Below, piece after piece: positions 15,735 to 25,586 of a stretch of DNA of 64,000 bases (position 1 is the first letter of the stretch; each line of letters begins with the position of its first letter). The DNA is from Duganella flavida. GTDB lineage: Bacteria; Pseudomonadota; Gammaproteobacteria; Burkholderiales; Burkholderiaceae_D. Both the position numbers and the translations under genes were made by a program. Below the pieces are notes generated by a model. The model ran no database searches. It was not told the DNA's origin and was given only the letters and a program-made list of their open reading frames with translations. The stretch is taken from assembly GCF_009857445.1 (NCBI RefSeq), contig NZ_WWCN01000002.1, positions 434,001-498,000 on the forward strand, written 5' to 3'.

Positions 15735-18440
15735 TTAGAAGTTGTAGGTAGCGCGTACGTACAAGGTACGGCCAACTGGGTCGGTGTAACGTGGATCGTA
15801 ACCGGCCTGGAAGGTGGTTGCCTGGTACGACAGTGGTGGTTCTTTGTCGAACAGGTTACGCACGCCAGCGGTCAGGGTCAGGCTCTTGATCGCTTCCCAC
15901 GAAGCATAGCCGTCGAAGGTGCTATACGACGCTACGCGGTGGTCTGGATGATCTTCAACCGGTTGATCCTGGTAGCCCGTCTTGTAGTGCGCGGTCAGGC
16001 CGGCACCGAACTTGCCTTGGGTCCAGTTCAGGTTGGCGGTGTTCTGCCAGCGGAAGATCACGCCGCTACCCGAGAATACACCGACGTTCTGGTGCATCAC
16101 GTCGCCGATGAAGTTCTGGTACTCGTACTTGTGTACCCAGGTGGCGTTGTCGGAGAAGGTGAAGGTACCGAAGTCCTTGGTGCGCAGCTTGTAGGTTGCC
16201 GACAGGTCGACACCGTTGGTGTTGACGTCGCCCAGGTTCTGGTTACGCAGGTCGATATAACCGCAGGTGACTGGGTTAGGGCACTGCGAACCGTCGGTTG
16301 CCAGGTCGCCGGCAGCGTTACGGTGGTAGTACGACGCGAAGGTCGCTGGATCGGTCAGCACGTCGAAGTCCTGCAGGTGCGAGATCTGCTGGGTCATGCG
16401 GATCGACCACCAGGTCGCTTCCAGCGACAGGTTGTTGATCGGTTCCCAAACGACGCCCAGGGAGCCGGTTTTCGAGCGCTCTGGATTCAGGTTGGCGTTA
16501 CCACCGTTCAGCACCTGGAACTGCTGTTTGCAGTTTGCCGCAGCCGACTTGCCTGGGATCGGGGTGCCGCCTGGGCAGTTGACCGGATCGTTCAGGGTGT
16601 TGCCGGAGTTGGTGTAGGTGTTCTGGGCGTTGATTTCATACAGCGAAGGCGCACGGAAGCCCTTCGAGTACGAACCGCGCAGCAGCACGTCTTTCACCGG
16701 ACGGAAGGTGAAGGCAAACTTCGGATTGAAGGTGTGGCCGAAATCGCTGTACTTGTCGTAACGGAAGGCAGCGGTCAGGTCCAGGTTCTTCAGTACTGGC
16801 AGGTTCAGTTCCGAGAAGAAGGCCGACACGTTACGGGTGCCTGCGTTCAGGGTCGCTGGGTCGATACCGGTCGAAGCGATCACTTTTTCAGCGAACGGGG
16901 CGTTAGCCGCGCTGCGGAATTCCTGGTGTTCGTATTGCGCGCCCACCGCCAGTGCAGCTTCGTGGCCGGCGTTCAGCCAGTCACCCACTTCGCGGCTGGC
17001 CTTGAAGTCGGCGCCCTTGCTGGTGCCTTTGGCGTTCATGATGTTGCCGCTCAGTGCAGCGCTGTTCAGCAGGGCAGTGCCGGCTGCGCTCTGGTCGCCG
17101 AACACGTTGATCACGCCATCCAGCACGCCTTTGGTGATGATGCCGCCATCGCTGTAACCGTACAGGTTTTCAGTGACTTTGTTTTCGTTGTAGGACACGG
17201 CGGTCTGGTAATCCCAGCCTGCTACGATGCCTTTCAGCTCAACCACCAGACGCTGCTGCTTGTTGATGTTTTCGTCAGCACGCGAGCCGTTCGGCAGGTC
17301 GCGCCATTTGGCGTGCACGAAGCCTGGCTGTACCCCTGCGGTGTTGGCACCGCCGGTGTCCATGTAGGTCGGGTCCAGCGTCACAGCAGCCGGGGTGCTG
17401 CCATTGCCTGGGTAGTAAGGGTTCAGCGAGCCGTCGGGACGCAGGCGGTTGATGTACAGGCCGCCGTATGGCACCGGTGCGATTGCGCTCTGGACCTTGC
17501 TCTGGGTCGACAGGAACTCTACGCCCAGTTCGTGGTTTTCATTGATCTTGAAGGTACCCTTGACCAGGCCGGTGGTGCGCTCGCTCTTCGGGATGTAGTC
17601 CACGAACGAGGAGGTGGTCATCAGGCAGGAGCCGTCGCCAGCCGAGATCAGGTGGCTACCGGTGGTGCAGCCAGGACCGGCTGGGTTAGCCGACTGGGTC
17701 TGGTAGTAGTTGGCCGGGAAGGTCGAGCCCGACAGGCCACCCGGATAGCGGGTGTTGAAGTCGCGCTGGGTGCCGCCGATGCGGTGCTGTTCCTGGTGGT
17801 CCACCATCGCGAAGATGTTGAAGCCGTTCTTGTCCAGGTCGCCCCAGCCGTAGCCGATGTTGGCGTTGTTGGTGAAGCCGCCGTCGTGCTGCGGATTGTC
17901 CGCGCCGAGGGTGACGGTGCCGCCCTGGTAATCTTTTTTGGTGATGAAGTTGATCACGCCGCCCACTGCATCCGAGCCGTACAGCGAGGAAGCGCCGTCA
18001 CGCAGCACTTCAACGCGCTCCAGCGCGGCGAATGGGATCATGTTCAGGTCAGGCGCCGAGCTGTCGAAGGCGTTGTTCGCGAGGCGACGGCCGTTCAGCA
18101 GGATCAGGGTCTTGTTGGCGCCGATGCCGCGCAGGTTGGCGAACGAAGCGCCGCCGGTGCCTAAGCCAACTACCTGGCTGGTACCTTGCTGCGACTGCGA
18201 GACGCTCAGGTTGGCCAGTACTTGCTCAACCGTGGTGATGCCTTCCTTTTTCAGGTCAGCCATTTTCACTACGGTCACAGGAACGGCGGTCTCAGCGTCG
18301 ATACGCTTGATTGCCGAACCGGTAATTTCAACGCGCTGGATAGGCGCATCTTGGGCGAATGCTGGTTGTGCCAGCATCAGAGCGGCGCTGCCCGCAAACA
18401 TCACGCGCAGCGAACGCGACAAAACAGTTTCCATCATCAT
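15735..18440 (-). CDS. TonB-dependent receptor 1 (subfamily A)
   Basis: A 901-residue outer-membrane gated transporter; ligand unknown. The signal peptide starts with the shared n-region MMMETVLSRSLRVMFAG and is cut near AFAQ. The plug domain follows from QRVEITGSAIKR, with GIGANKTLILLNGRRLA and VLRDGASSLYGSDAVGGV. The barrel ends GYDPRYTDPVGR and a terminal ATYNF, with the C-terminal Phe of outer-membrane barrels. Cysteine pairs lie in presumed outer loops, including a CPGG...C loop. There is no STN signalling domain and no adjacent sigma/anti-sigma pair. ATG 18440, six bases after AAGGAG, is preferred over TTG 18446. It converges on corA. Confidence 0.93.
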   Translation of the reverse strand: MMMETVLSRSLRVMFAGSAALMLAQPAFAQDAPIQRVEITGSAIKRIDAETAVPVTVVKMADLKKEGITTVEQVLANLSVSQSQQGTSQVVGLGTGGASFANLRGIGANKTLILLNGRRLANNAFDSSAPDLNMIPFAALERVEVLRDGASSLYGSDAVGGVINFITKKDYQGGTVTLGADNPQHDGGFTNNANIGYGWGDLDKNGFNIFAMVDHQEQHRIGGTQRDFNTRYPGGLSGSTFPANYYQTQSANPAGPGCTTGSHLISAGDGSCLMTTSSFVDYIPKSERTTGLVKGTFKINENHELGVEFLSTQSKVQSAIAPVPYGGLYINRLRPDGSLNPYYPGNGSTPAAVTLDPTYMDTGGANTAGVQPGFVHAKWRDLPNGSRADENINKQQRLVVELKGIVAGWDYQTAVSYNENKVTENLYGYSDGGIITKGVLDGVINVFGDQSAAGTALLNSAALSGNIMNAKGTSKGADFKASREVGDWLNAGHEAALAVGAQYEHQEFRSAANAPFAEKVIASTGIDPATLNAGTRNVSAFFSELNLPVLKNLDLTAAFRYDKYSDFGHTFNPKFAFTFRPVKDVLLRGSYSKGFRAPSLYEINAQNTYTNSGNTLNDPVNCPGGTPIPGKSAAANCKQQFQVLNGGNANLNPERSKTGSLGVVWEPINNLSLEATWWSIRMTQQISHLQDFDVLTDPATFASYYHRNAAGDLATDGSQCPNPVTCGYIDLRNQNLGDVNTNGVDLSATYKLRTKDFGTFTFSDNATWVHKYEYQNFIGDVMHQNVGVFSGSGVIFRWQNTANLNWTQGKFGAGLTAHYKTGYQDQPVEDHPDHRVASYSTFDGYASWEAIKSLTLTAGVRNLFDKEPPLSYQATTFQAGYDPRYTDPVGRTLYVRATYNF

Positions 18441-18446
18441 TGACAA

Positions 18447-18757
18447 CTCCTTGGGGGGTGTTTCTTGGCACTTTATTATTGGAACTTACACTATGAATAA
18501 TTTATAAATAAAATTATTCACGGCGAGGCCATCAGACCATTTGGTGGCGTGGACGGTCAATCCACGGTCTGTAACAACTTTGAAATAAACAACACTTCCT
18601 ACGGTTTTTGCATAAAATATCGCGTTTTTTACACAAAAATACAAAATTTTCGACCGATTATGGCGTAAACGTGCTAGCTGTACCGTAAATATTCAACCAT
18701 GTTTACGTTGCAAAATAACGATACAATGGGCAAGACTTAGCGACCTGGAGCCAGGCT
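18447..18757. other. Divergent intergenic region between receptor 1 and the histidine kinase
   Basis: This 311-base AT-rich region must hold the promoters of both flanking genes. It contains a perfect 10-bp inverted repeat, TGAATAATTT (18494-18503) with AAATTATTCA (18511-18520), 53 bases upstream of the receptor start. It also holds two CGTAAA hexamers exactly 20 bp apart (18664 and 18684) with an inverted copy TTTACG at 18702-18707. No promoter hexamers could be assigned with confidence, and no short gene was seen. Confidence 0.55.
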
Positions 18758-20125
18758 ATGAGCGAGGAAAAACAGGCGGCGCCGCTGTTTGATGCGGCCG
18801 ACGGCAGGACGTTGGCCGAAGTTGCGCTGCGCTCGATTACCGACTCGACGGCGCGCGCGCGCGGCGACGATTTTCTGCGCATCCTGGTACGCGACCTGGC
18901 GCGGGCGCTGGACGTCACCTACGTGATTGCCGGCCGCGTCATCACCCTCGACGACGGCGACGAAGGCATCCGTACCCTGGCGGTGTGGGCCGACCAGGAT
19001 TACCTGCCCAATATGGAGTACAGCCTGCGCCACACGCCGTGCCAGGATGTGACCGAGCAGTGCATGTGTTTCCACGCCAGCGGCATCCAGGCCGACTATC
19101 CGCAAGACACCCTGCTGGTCGACATGAAGGCCGAAAGCTACATCGGCATGCCGATGGTCGATACCGAGGGGCGCACCATGGGCATCCTGTCGGCCATCGA
19201 CACCAAGCCGATTTCCGAAGACAAGCGCCTGCTGGCGCTATCGCTGCTGTCGATCTTCACCGCGCGTGGCTCGGCCGAGCTGCAGCACCAGGACCGCGAG
19301 CAGCTGCTGGAGGCCAAGGTCCAGCGCCGCACCGAGGCGCTGCTGGCGGCGCAGGCAACGCTGGTCGAACAGGAAAAAATGGTGGCGCTGGGTGCGCTGG
19401 TGGCGGGCGTGGCGCACGAGGTCAATACGCCGATCGGGGTGGCGGTGACGGCTGCTTCGACCATGGTCAGCTATGCCGAAGATATGCTCAAATGCGTGAA
19501 CGGCGAGCGTGTCAGCCGCTCCGAATTGCAGACCACGGCGCAGCGCTTGCGCGAAGGCGCGCAGCTGATCGAGCGCAACCTGGCGCGCGCTGCCGATTTG
19601 ATCGGCAACTTCAAGCAGCTGGCGGTGGACCAGGGCAGCGAGCATGTGACGGAAGTGGCCTTGCGTGAGCACGCGCTGAGCGTGGTGTCGGCGCACGGGC
19701 CGGAGCTGCGCAAGGTTGGCATTAGCGTCGAGGTCGATATCGCGGCGGATTTGCGCACCCGGCTGGACTCCGGGCGCTGGTCGCAAGTGCTGTCCAACCT
19801 GCTGATGAACGCGGCCAAGCACGCCTATCCAAGCGGCGGTCCCGGCAAGGTGACGCTGTCGGCGCGCAGGGTGCTGGAAGGCGGTGTCTACTGGCTGCTG
19901 GTGGAGTTTTGCGACGATGGCGTCGGCCTGACGCCGGAAGTGCGCGAGCGTTTGTTTGAGCCGTTCTTCACGACCAAGCGCGGGCAGGGCGGTTCAGGGC
20001 TGGGCATGCATATCGTTTATACGATTGTGCACCAGATGGGAGGGCAGGTCGCGGTGGCCAGCACCGCGCCTGCAGACGGCTGCCGCATCAAGCTGCGGCT
20101 GCCGGTGCGGGATGCGAAGGCTTAG
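18758..20125 (+). CDS. Orphan GAF-domain sensor histidine kinase
   Basis: A 455-residue soluble kinase. The N-terminal GAF-like sensory domain (about residues 30-180) has several cysteines (TPCQDVTEQCMCF) that could bind a cofactor or sense redox. A coiled linker follows, then the phosphoacceptor His220 in AHEVNTPIG and a HATPase domain with DDGVGLTPEVRERLFEPFF and GGSGLGMH. No membrane segment and no response regulator is adjacent. It is divergent from receptor 1 and its stop overlaps the FAD oxidoreductase stop by four bases. The partner regulator and signal are unknown. Confidence 0.85.
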   Translation: MSEEKQAAPLFDAADGRTLAEVALRSITDSTARARGDDFLRILVRDLARALDVTYVIAGRVITLDDGDEGIRTLAVWADQDYLPNMEYSLRHTPCQDVTEQCMCFHASGIQADYPQDTLLVDMKAESYIGMPMVDTEGRTMGILSAIDTKPISEDKRLLALSLLSIFTARGSAELQHQDREQLLEAKVQRRTEALLAAQATLVEQEKMVALGALVAGVAHEVNTPIGVAVTAASTMVSYAEDMLKCVNGERVSRSELQTTAQRLREGAQLIERNLARAADLIGNFKQLAVDQGSEHVTEVALREHALSVVSAHGPELRKVGISVEVDIAADLRTRLDSGRWSQVLSNLLMNAAKHAYPSGGPGKVTLSARRVLEGGVYWLLVEFCDDGVGLTPEVRERLFEPFFTTKRGQGGSGLGMHIVYTIVHQMGGQVAVASTAPADGCRIKLRLPVRDAKA

Positions 20126-21759
20126 GCCTTTTCTGCCGCCAGCGACAGCGCCACGGCTTCCGCCACTTTGATGCCGTCAACACCTGCCGACAAAATGCCG
20201 CCCGCGTAACCGGCGCCTTCGCCGGCCGGGAACAAGCCCTTGGTGTTCAGGCTTTGCAGCGTATCGTCGCGGCGCTTGATGCGGATCGGCGATGAGGTAC
20301 GCGTCTCCAGTCCGGTCAGCAAGGCGTCGTGCTTGAAGTAGCCCTTGATCTGCTTGTCGAAAGCAGGGAAGGCTTCGCGCAGCGCGGTCACCGCATACTC
20401 CGGCAGGATCTGCGCCAAATCGGTCAGTGTGATGCCCGGTTTGTACGACGGCACTACCGCGCCGAAATCGGTCGAAGCCTTGCCGGCCACGAAGTCGCCC
20501 ATCAGCTGGCCCGGCGCGTTGTAGGTGCCGCCGCCCAGGTGGAAGGCTTTCTCTTCGAGCTCGCGCTGGAAGGCGATGCCAGCCAGCGGGTGGCCCGGGT
20601 AATCGACTTCCGGCGAAATGCTGACCACGATCGCGCTGTTGGCGTTGCGCTCGTTGCGCGAGTACTGGCTCATGCCGTTGGTGACCACGCGGCCCGGTTC
20701 GGACGCCGCCGCCACCACCGTGCCGCCCGGGCACATGCAGAAGCTGTACACCGCGCGGCCATTGGAGGCGTGGTGCACCAGCTTGTAGTCGGCCGCACCG
20801 AGGAGAGGGTGGCCGGCATTCGGACCAAAGCGGCAGGTGTCGATCAGCGATTGCGGGTGCTCGACACGGAAGCCGATCGAGAACGGCTTGGCTTCGATGT
20901 AGACGCCGCGTTCATACAGCATTTCGAAGGTGTCGCGCGCGCTGTGGCCGATGGCCAGTACCACGTGGTTGGTGGCGATCTGCTCGCCGCTCTCCAGCGT
21001 GATGCCGCGCACCTGGCGGCCGTCGGCCGTTTCCTCGATCTCGATGTCGGTCACCTTGCTGGAGAAGCGGTATTCGCCGCCCAGCGCCTCGATGTTTTCG
21101 CGCATCGATTCCACCATCTTCACCAAACGGAAAGTGCCGATGTGCGGCTTGCTGACGTAGATGATTTCTTCCGGCGCGCCAGCTTTGACGAACTCGGTCA
21201 GTACCTTGCGGCCGTAGTGTTTCGGGTCCTTGATCTGGCTGTACAGCTTGCCGTCCGAGAAGGTGCCGGCGCCGCCTTCGCCAAACTGCACATTCGATTC
21301 CGGGTTCAGTTTGCGCTGGCGCCAGAAACCGAAAGTATCGACGGTGCGCTCGCGCACGATCTTGCCGCGTTCAACGATGATCGGACGCAAGCCCATCTGC
21401 GCCAGGATCAGGGCAGCCAGCAGGCCGCACGGGCCGATGCCGATCACCACCGGGCGCTGGAAGTCGGCGCGGGCGGCAATCGCCGCGCCGTCGGCGACGA
21501 ATTTATAGCTGGTGTCCGGCGACGGCATGATGTGCGCGTCGTGATGGTGCTGCTGCAGCACGGCTGCTTCGTTCTTCAGTGCGATATCGATCGCGTAGAT
21601 CAGCACGATGGCGGTTTTCTTGCGGGCGTCGTAGCTGCGTTTGTAGATGGTAAAGCCGAGCAGTTCATCGGCGTTAATGCCCAGGCGCGCGAGGATGGCG
21701 GCCGGCAGTTCTGCTTCCGTGTGGTTCAGTGGAAGCTTGAGTTCGTTCAGTCTCAACAT
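20122..21759 (-). CDS. FAD-dependent oxidoreductase (uncharacterised dehydrogenase family)
   Basis: A 545-residue flavoprotein with a non-standard N-terminal domain of about 95 residues (LGFTIYKRSYDARKK), then the dinucleotide-binding motif GIGPCGLLAALILAQMG and its acidic partner VERG. GGAGTFSDGKLYSQIKD and the C-terminal GEGAGYAGGI motif are typical of the widespread family of uncharacterised FAD-dependent dehydrogenases. It is cytoplasmic. It converges on the histidine kinase with a four-base overlap. The substrate is not known for the family as far as I can state. Confidence 0.85.
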   Translation of the reverse strand: MLRLNELKLPLNHTEAELPAAILARLGINADELLGFTIYKRSYDARKKTAIVLIYAIDIALKNEAAVLQQHHHDAHIMPSPDTSYKFVADGAAIAARADFQRPVVIGIGPCGLLAALILAQMGLRPIIVERGKIVRERTVDTFGFWRQRKLNPESNVQFGEGGAGTFSDGKLYSQIKDPKHYGRKVLTEFVKAGAPEEIIYVSKPHIGTFRLVKMVESMRENIEALGGEYRFSSKVTDIEIEETADGRQVRGITLESGEQIATNHVVLAIGHSARDTFEMLYERGVYIEAKPFSIGFRVEHPQSLIDTCRFGPNAGHPLLGAADYKLVHHASNGRAVYSFCMCPGGTVVAAASEPGRVVTNGMSQYSRNERNANSAIVVSISPEVDYPGHPLAGIAFQRELEEKAFHLGGGTYNAPGQLMGDFVAGKASTDFGAVVPSYKPGITLTDLAQILPEYAVTALREAFPAFDKQIKGYFKHDALLTGLETRTSSPIRIKRRDDTLQSLNTKGLFPAGEGAGYAGGILSAGVDGIKVAEAVALSLAAEKA

Positions 21760-22022
21760 GGTGGATTTCCAGCGGGTGACAGGGCTCCGTAGCTAGCGGA
21801 GAGCGGCGCGGCCATCCCCCTCGGGAAGCGGCCGCAGGCGCTATTTTACCCTTTGCGGACGGCCCCGGTCTAACAGCCCCGGGTGAATATTAGCGGGCAC
21901 CAGCGGCATATTAAAAGCCAGGGCCGGCGGATTAATTCATATTTAAATAGTCGTTAAATAAAATTAGAAATTAATTTATAAAACGAAAAACGCATAAGCT
22001 TATGCACCAAATTATTCAGGAA

Positions 22023-22039
22023 TGCACTAAAACCGTGCG
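22023..22039. promoter_or_regulatory. NtrC-like palindrome far upstream of receptor 2
   Basis: TGCACTAAAACCGTGCG, with arms TGCAC and GTGCG matching nine of ten NtrC half-site positions. It resembles the auxiliary box at 7999-8015 in the spacer as well (AAAACC). No sigma-54 promoter with correct GG-N10-GC spacing was found downstream. Confidence 0.35.
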
Positions 22040-22568
22040 TTGTGAGAAAACAACATTCATACCAAAAAGCAACTTTTGTTATAAGGACGTTTTCGGACCA
22101 GAGTAGGCGAACAACTGTGTTTTTGTGCCCATAATGACACACAGGTAATGATGCATCGCACAAATATTGATGTTTACTCAATTTCACTGTGGTAATACAA
22201 ACACACGATTTTGCAAAAATCAACAACATTTAATTCGTTTTTACGCATTTTTGCACAAATAAAAGCATTGTTACATATTGAATTGGTGAATGCTTAATGA
22301 AAAATTCCGCAGTGCAGCAAAAATCTTCTCGTAAAATACTTGCATTGTTTCAGGGCTTGTCTTTCGTTGTTTTCATGAAACATTGCTCGTCCGCGGTTGA
22401 CAGTTTTAGTAAGGCAATGGTTTCATGCAATGCGCCTGCAAATCACGATTTTGCCAGGTGTTAATAAGCGAGATTCAGCACCCTGATAATCACCCAGAGG
22501 CCATTCGGTCCCGAGGCTATATCAATATCACAGGTTAAAAGAATCCTTCAGGCTGGCCTTTTATATAT

Positions 22569-22628
22569 GCCGGGTTTTTAAATAAAAACCGGCGTGTTAC
22601 TGGGTTGGGTTCCTCTCCATCCGGAGAG
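22569..22628 (+). promoter_or_regulatory. Two hairpins in the leader of receptor 2
   Basis: The first (22569-22593) has GCCGG and G-T5 paired to A5-CCGGC with a single bulged G. The second is a perfect CTCTCC-ATCC-GGAGAG stem (22613-22628) ending 21 bases before ATG 22650, close to the GGGAG ribosome site at 22638. They could affect termination or translation initiation. Confidence 0.5.
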
Positions 22629-22649
22629 TTCAATAATGGGAGTTTTACA

Positions 22650-25571
22650 ATGATTCAAGAGAAGATGATGTCGCGTACCTTGCGCAGCGTGTTCGCCGGC
22701 TCGATGCTGGTTGGCATGACCGCAATGATGCATAACGCCATTGCACAGGAAGCCGCACCGCAGAAAATCGAATCGGTGCAAGTGACCGGTACCCGCATTA
22801 CCACCCCAGGCACCACCTCGACCAGCCCGATTTCCTCCGTGAGCGCCGAGGAAATCAAATCGTCCCAGCCTGTTGCGGTTGAAGAGTTCTTCAAAGGCCT
22901 GCCAGCTGCTGTGCCAGCAATCGGCCCAGGCACCAACAATGGTTCCGCCGGCGGCGCAACCATCGACCTGCGTGGTCTTGGCCCTAACCGTACCCTGGTG
23001 ATGATCAATGGTCGCCGCCTGGTACCGTTCAACCTGAACGGCACCGTCGACACCAACTCGATTCCTATCGCCCTGCTGAGCCGCGTTGACCTGCTGACCG
23101 GTGGTGCATCGGTAGCCTACGGCGCCGACGCAGTGGCGGGTGTGGTCAACTTCAACCTGAAGAAAAACTTCACCGGTATCGACGTTACCACCTCGTACGG
23201 CGGCACCGCTGACCAGCACGACGGCAAACGCAAGCGCACCGACCTGACCATGGGCGCCAACCTCGATGACGGCCGCGGCAACGTGGTGCTGAGCATCGGC
23301 AAAACCACCTCGGATCCAGTGACCCAGGGTGCACGCGACTACGGCAAGACCAGCCTGAGCTCGGTGACCGGCAAGCCTACCGGCTCCAACACCACCATTC
23401 CTTCCGGCTTCGCCATCAGCAAGGGCGCCGGCGGTACCGATACCCTGGCAGGCAACTGGCAGATCGACCCATCCAGTGGCAAGCTGGTCAGCCCACTGGT
23501 GCAGTACAACACCAACCCGCTGAACTACTACGCCACTGGCCTGGATCGTACCCAAGCGACCTCGCTGGCGCACTACAAGATCAACGACAATGCTGACGTG
23601 TATGCTGAAGTGTTCTACACCACCAGCAAAGTGAGCTCGACCCTGGCAGAATCGGGTACCTTCGGCAACGTCTTCAACGTGCCTATCGGTAACGCCTTCA
23701 TTCCAGACGCAGCGCGTCAACAGATTTGCGATCGCCGCGGCATTCCAGCAGCGAGCTGCATCGTCGGCAACACCACCCTGGTGCCGATGACGGTTAACCG
23801 CCGCTTTGTGGAACTGGGCCCACGTTACAACAACTTTGACAACAAAACCCTGCAATACAACTTGGGCGTCAAGGGCGACCTGATCCTGGACTGGACCTAC
23901 GATGCGTCGTGGAGCCGCGGCACCGCCGACCAGATCCAGACCCGTCTGAACTGGGGTTCGCTGTCGAAAGTCCAACAAGCGCTGAACGCTGTTAGCACCA
24001 CCGCTTGTATCAACACTGCCAACAACTGCGTACCGTTGAACGTGTTCGGCGCCGCCGGCAGCATCACCCCGGCCCAGCTGGGCTTCATCAACTCGAGCGC
24101 AATCCTGCTGCAAAACGTCAAGCAAGACGTAGCATCGATCAACTTCTCGGGCGACTTCGGTAACAAGTTCGTCAGCCCACTGGCTGGCCTGCCGATCACC
24201 ATGGCAATCAGCGGCGAGCAACGTAAAGTAACCGCCGGCACCCAGTCGGACGCTGCCTCGCAGATCCAGAGCGAAGTGCTGGGCACCGGCGCGCCGACCC
24301 CGGACCGCGTTGGTACCTTCTCGCTGAAAGAATACGCAGCTGAAGCGCAAATCCCGCTGATCAAGGACAAGCCATTCGTGCGCTCCCTGAACGCAGAAGC
24401 CGGCTACCGTGAATCCTCGTTCGAAACCGCTGGCGCCAAGCAAAGCTACGGCAGCTGGAAAATCGGCGGCGACTGGGAGCCAGTACGCTCGCTGCGTTTC
24501 CGCGGCAACGTGCAGAAAGCCACCCGCGCACCGAACGTGAACGAACTGTTCCAGCCACAGACCACTGGTCTGTCGAATCTGGCAGTCGATCCTTGCCAAG
24601 GCAACCTGGTCAACCAGGCTGACGGCAACAAGGCCGGCACCCTGTCGAACCTGTGCCGCCTGACCGGCGTGCCAACCAGCGAACTGGGTTCGGTACCAGT
24701 GCCATCGTCGGGCCAGATCAACAACCTGACCGGCGGCAATCCTAAGCTGGGCCCTGAGGAAGCGAAAACCAAAACCATCGGTTTCGTGTGGGAGCCTCTG
24801 CCTAAGCTGGCGATCTCGCTGGACTACTACAAGATCAAGATCGACAAAGCAGTGTCGAGCCTGAGCACCACCGACGTTCTGGACGCTTGCTACAAAAACA
24901 ATCCGTCCTTCACGTTTAACGACGCTTGCGCACTGGTTGGCCGTAACCCAGCCAACGGTACTTTCAACGGCGCCGACTCGAAAGGTGTTGCCACCCCACT
25001 GTCGAACTCGGGTAACCAGTCGACCAGCGGTTTCGATCTGAACGTGAACTACAAACTGCAGGCTAAGCAGCTGAACCTGGATCCGAAGTACGGTAACTTC
25101 GACCTGGCCTTCGCCCTGAACCAGGTACAGACCTTCCTGTTCCAAGGCACGCCAAGCTCGGTTAACCGTGATTGCGTTGGCTACTACTCGGTGGCTTGCG
25201 CTTCGATCAGCAACTCGACCGCTCCAGTGTACAAGCGCAAGTTCAACCAGCGCACCACCTGGAACGTGGGTGAGTTCGCAGTGGGCTACAACTGGCGTTA
25301 TGTCAGCGCAGTGGATGTCGAACCAGGTTCGGGCACCTTCCTGCCACAGTACTCGCACATCAGCGCTTACAACTATGTGGACCTGTCGGGTGTTTGGAAC
25401 TTCAACAAAAACCTGCGCTTCAACGTCAGCGTCAACAACGCTGCTAACAAGAAGCCGCCTATCGTCGGTGCTAACGTGTCGACCACTTCGATGGACAGTG
25501 GTAACACCTTCCCTAACGCGTATGACGCACTGGGTCGTTATGTCACCTTCGGTGCTAGCCTGAAGTTCTAA
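22650..25571 (+). CDS. TonB-dependent receptor 2 (subfamily D)
   Basis: A 973-residue outer-membrane receptor and the only plus-strand one outside the downstream array. Signal peptide MIQEKMMSRTLRSVFAGS..., cleaved near AIAQ. The plug begins ESVQVTGTRI and carries GLGPNRTLVMINGRRLV, LTGGASVAYGADAVAGVV and NFNLKKNFTG. The barrel ends GASLKF. It is closer to receptor 3 than to the rest (TGGAS instead of RDGAS or TDGAS). Cysteines occur in two or three presumed loop pairs. ATG 22650 after GGGAG is chosen; the frame extends to TTG 22605 but that would disrupt the signal peptide. Ligand unknown. Confidence 0.92.
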   Translation: MIQEKMMSRTLRSVFAGSMLVGMTAMMHNAIAQEAAPQKIESVQVTGTRITTPGTTSTSPISSVSAEEIKSSQPVAVEEFFKGLPAAVPAIGPGTNNGSAGGATIDLRGLGPNRTLVMINGRRLVPFNLNGTVDTNSIPIALLSRVDLLTGGASVAYGADAVAGVVNFNLKKNFTGIDVTTSYGGTADQHDGKRKRTDLTMGANLDDGRGNVVLSIGKTTSDPVTQGARDYGKTSLSSVTGKPTGSNTTIPSGFAISKGAGGTDTLAGNWQIDPSSGKLVSPLVQYNTNPLNYYATGLDRTQATSLAHYKINDNADVYAEVFYTTSKVSSTLAESGTFGNVFNVPIGNAFIPDAARQQICDRRGIPAASCIVGNTTLVPMTVNRRFVELGPRYNNFDNKTLQYNLGVKGDLILDWTYDASWSRGTADQIQTRLNWGSLSKVQQALNAVSTTACINTANNCVPLNVFGAAGSITPAQLGFINSSAILLQNVKQDVASINFSGDFGNKFVSPLAGLPITMAISGEQRKVTAGTQSDAASQIQSEVLGTGAPTPDRVGTFSLKEYAAEAQIPLIKDKPFVRSLNAEAGYRESSFETAGAKQSYGSWKIGGDWEPVRSLRFRGNVQKATRAPNVNELFQPQTTGLSNLAVDPCQGNLVNQADGNKAGTLSNLCRLTGVPTSELGSVPVPSSGQINNLTGGNPKLGPEEAKTKTIGFVWEPLPKLAISLDYYKIKIDKAVSSLSTTDVLDACYKNNPSFTFNDACALVGRNPANGTFNGADSKGVATPLSNSGNQSTSGFDLNVNYKLQAKQLNLDPKYGNFDLAFALNQVQTFLFQGTPSSVNRDCVGYYSVACASISNSTAPVYKRKFNQRTTWNVGEFAVGYNWRYVSAVDVEPGSGTFLPQYSHISAYNYVDLSGVWNFNKNLRFNVSVNNAANKKPPIVGANVSTTSMDSGNTFPNAYDALGRYVTFGASLKF

Positions 25572-25586
25572 TCTTCAAGCCAGCAT

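Larger units (their letters stand above)
21760..22649. other. 890-base intergenic region upstream of receptor 2
   Basis: No convincing gene is present; the 91-codon frame at 21954-22229 on the minus strand has AT-rich, unbiased codon use. The region turns sharply AT-rich from about 21940. It holds an NtrC-like palindrome TGCAC-N7-GTGCG (22023-22039). Next to the receptor start are two hairpins: GCCGGGTTTTTA with TAAAAACCGGC (22569-22593, one bulged base) and CTCTCC with GGAGAG (22613-22628). Its unusual length for this genome suggests complex regulation, or an undetected small RNA. Confidence 0.5.

Noticed and set aside
18699..18727. Possible sigma-70 promoter for the orphan kinase ending in TACAAT
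   Set aside because: The -10 TACAAT at 18722 is reasonable, but no -35-like hexamer lies at 16-18 bases, so I did not call it.
21954..22229. A 91-codon minus-strand frame in the long gap before receptor 2
   Set aside because: Codon use is unbiased and AT-rich, unlike real genes here, and there is no ribosome site or recognisable feature.
22411..22433. Possible sigma-54 promoter for receptor 2
   Set aside because: The nearest GG and GC pairs are 11 or 12 bases apart, not ten, and the flanks do not match.
22578..25358. A 926-codon minus-strand frame opposite receptor 2
   Set aside because: Same artefact of third-position bias; no signal peptide, domain or ribosome site, while the plus-strand frame is an unmistakable receptor.
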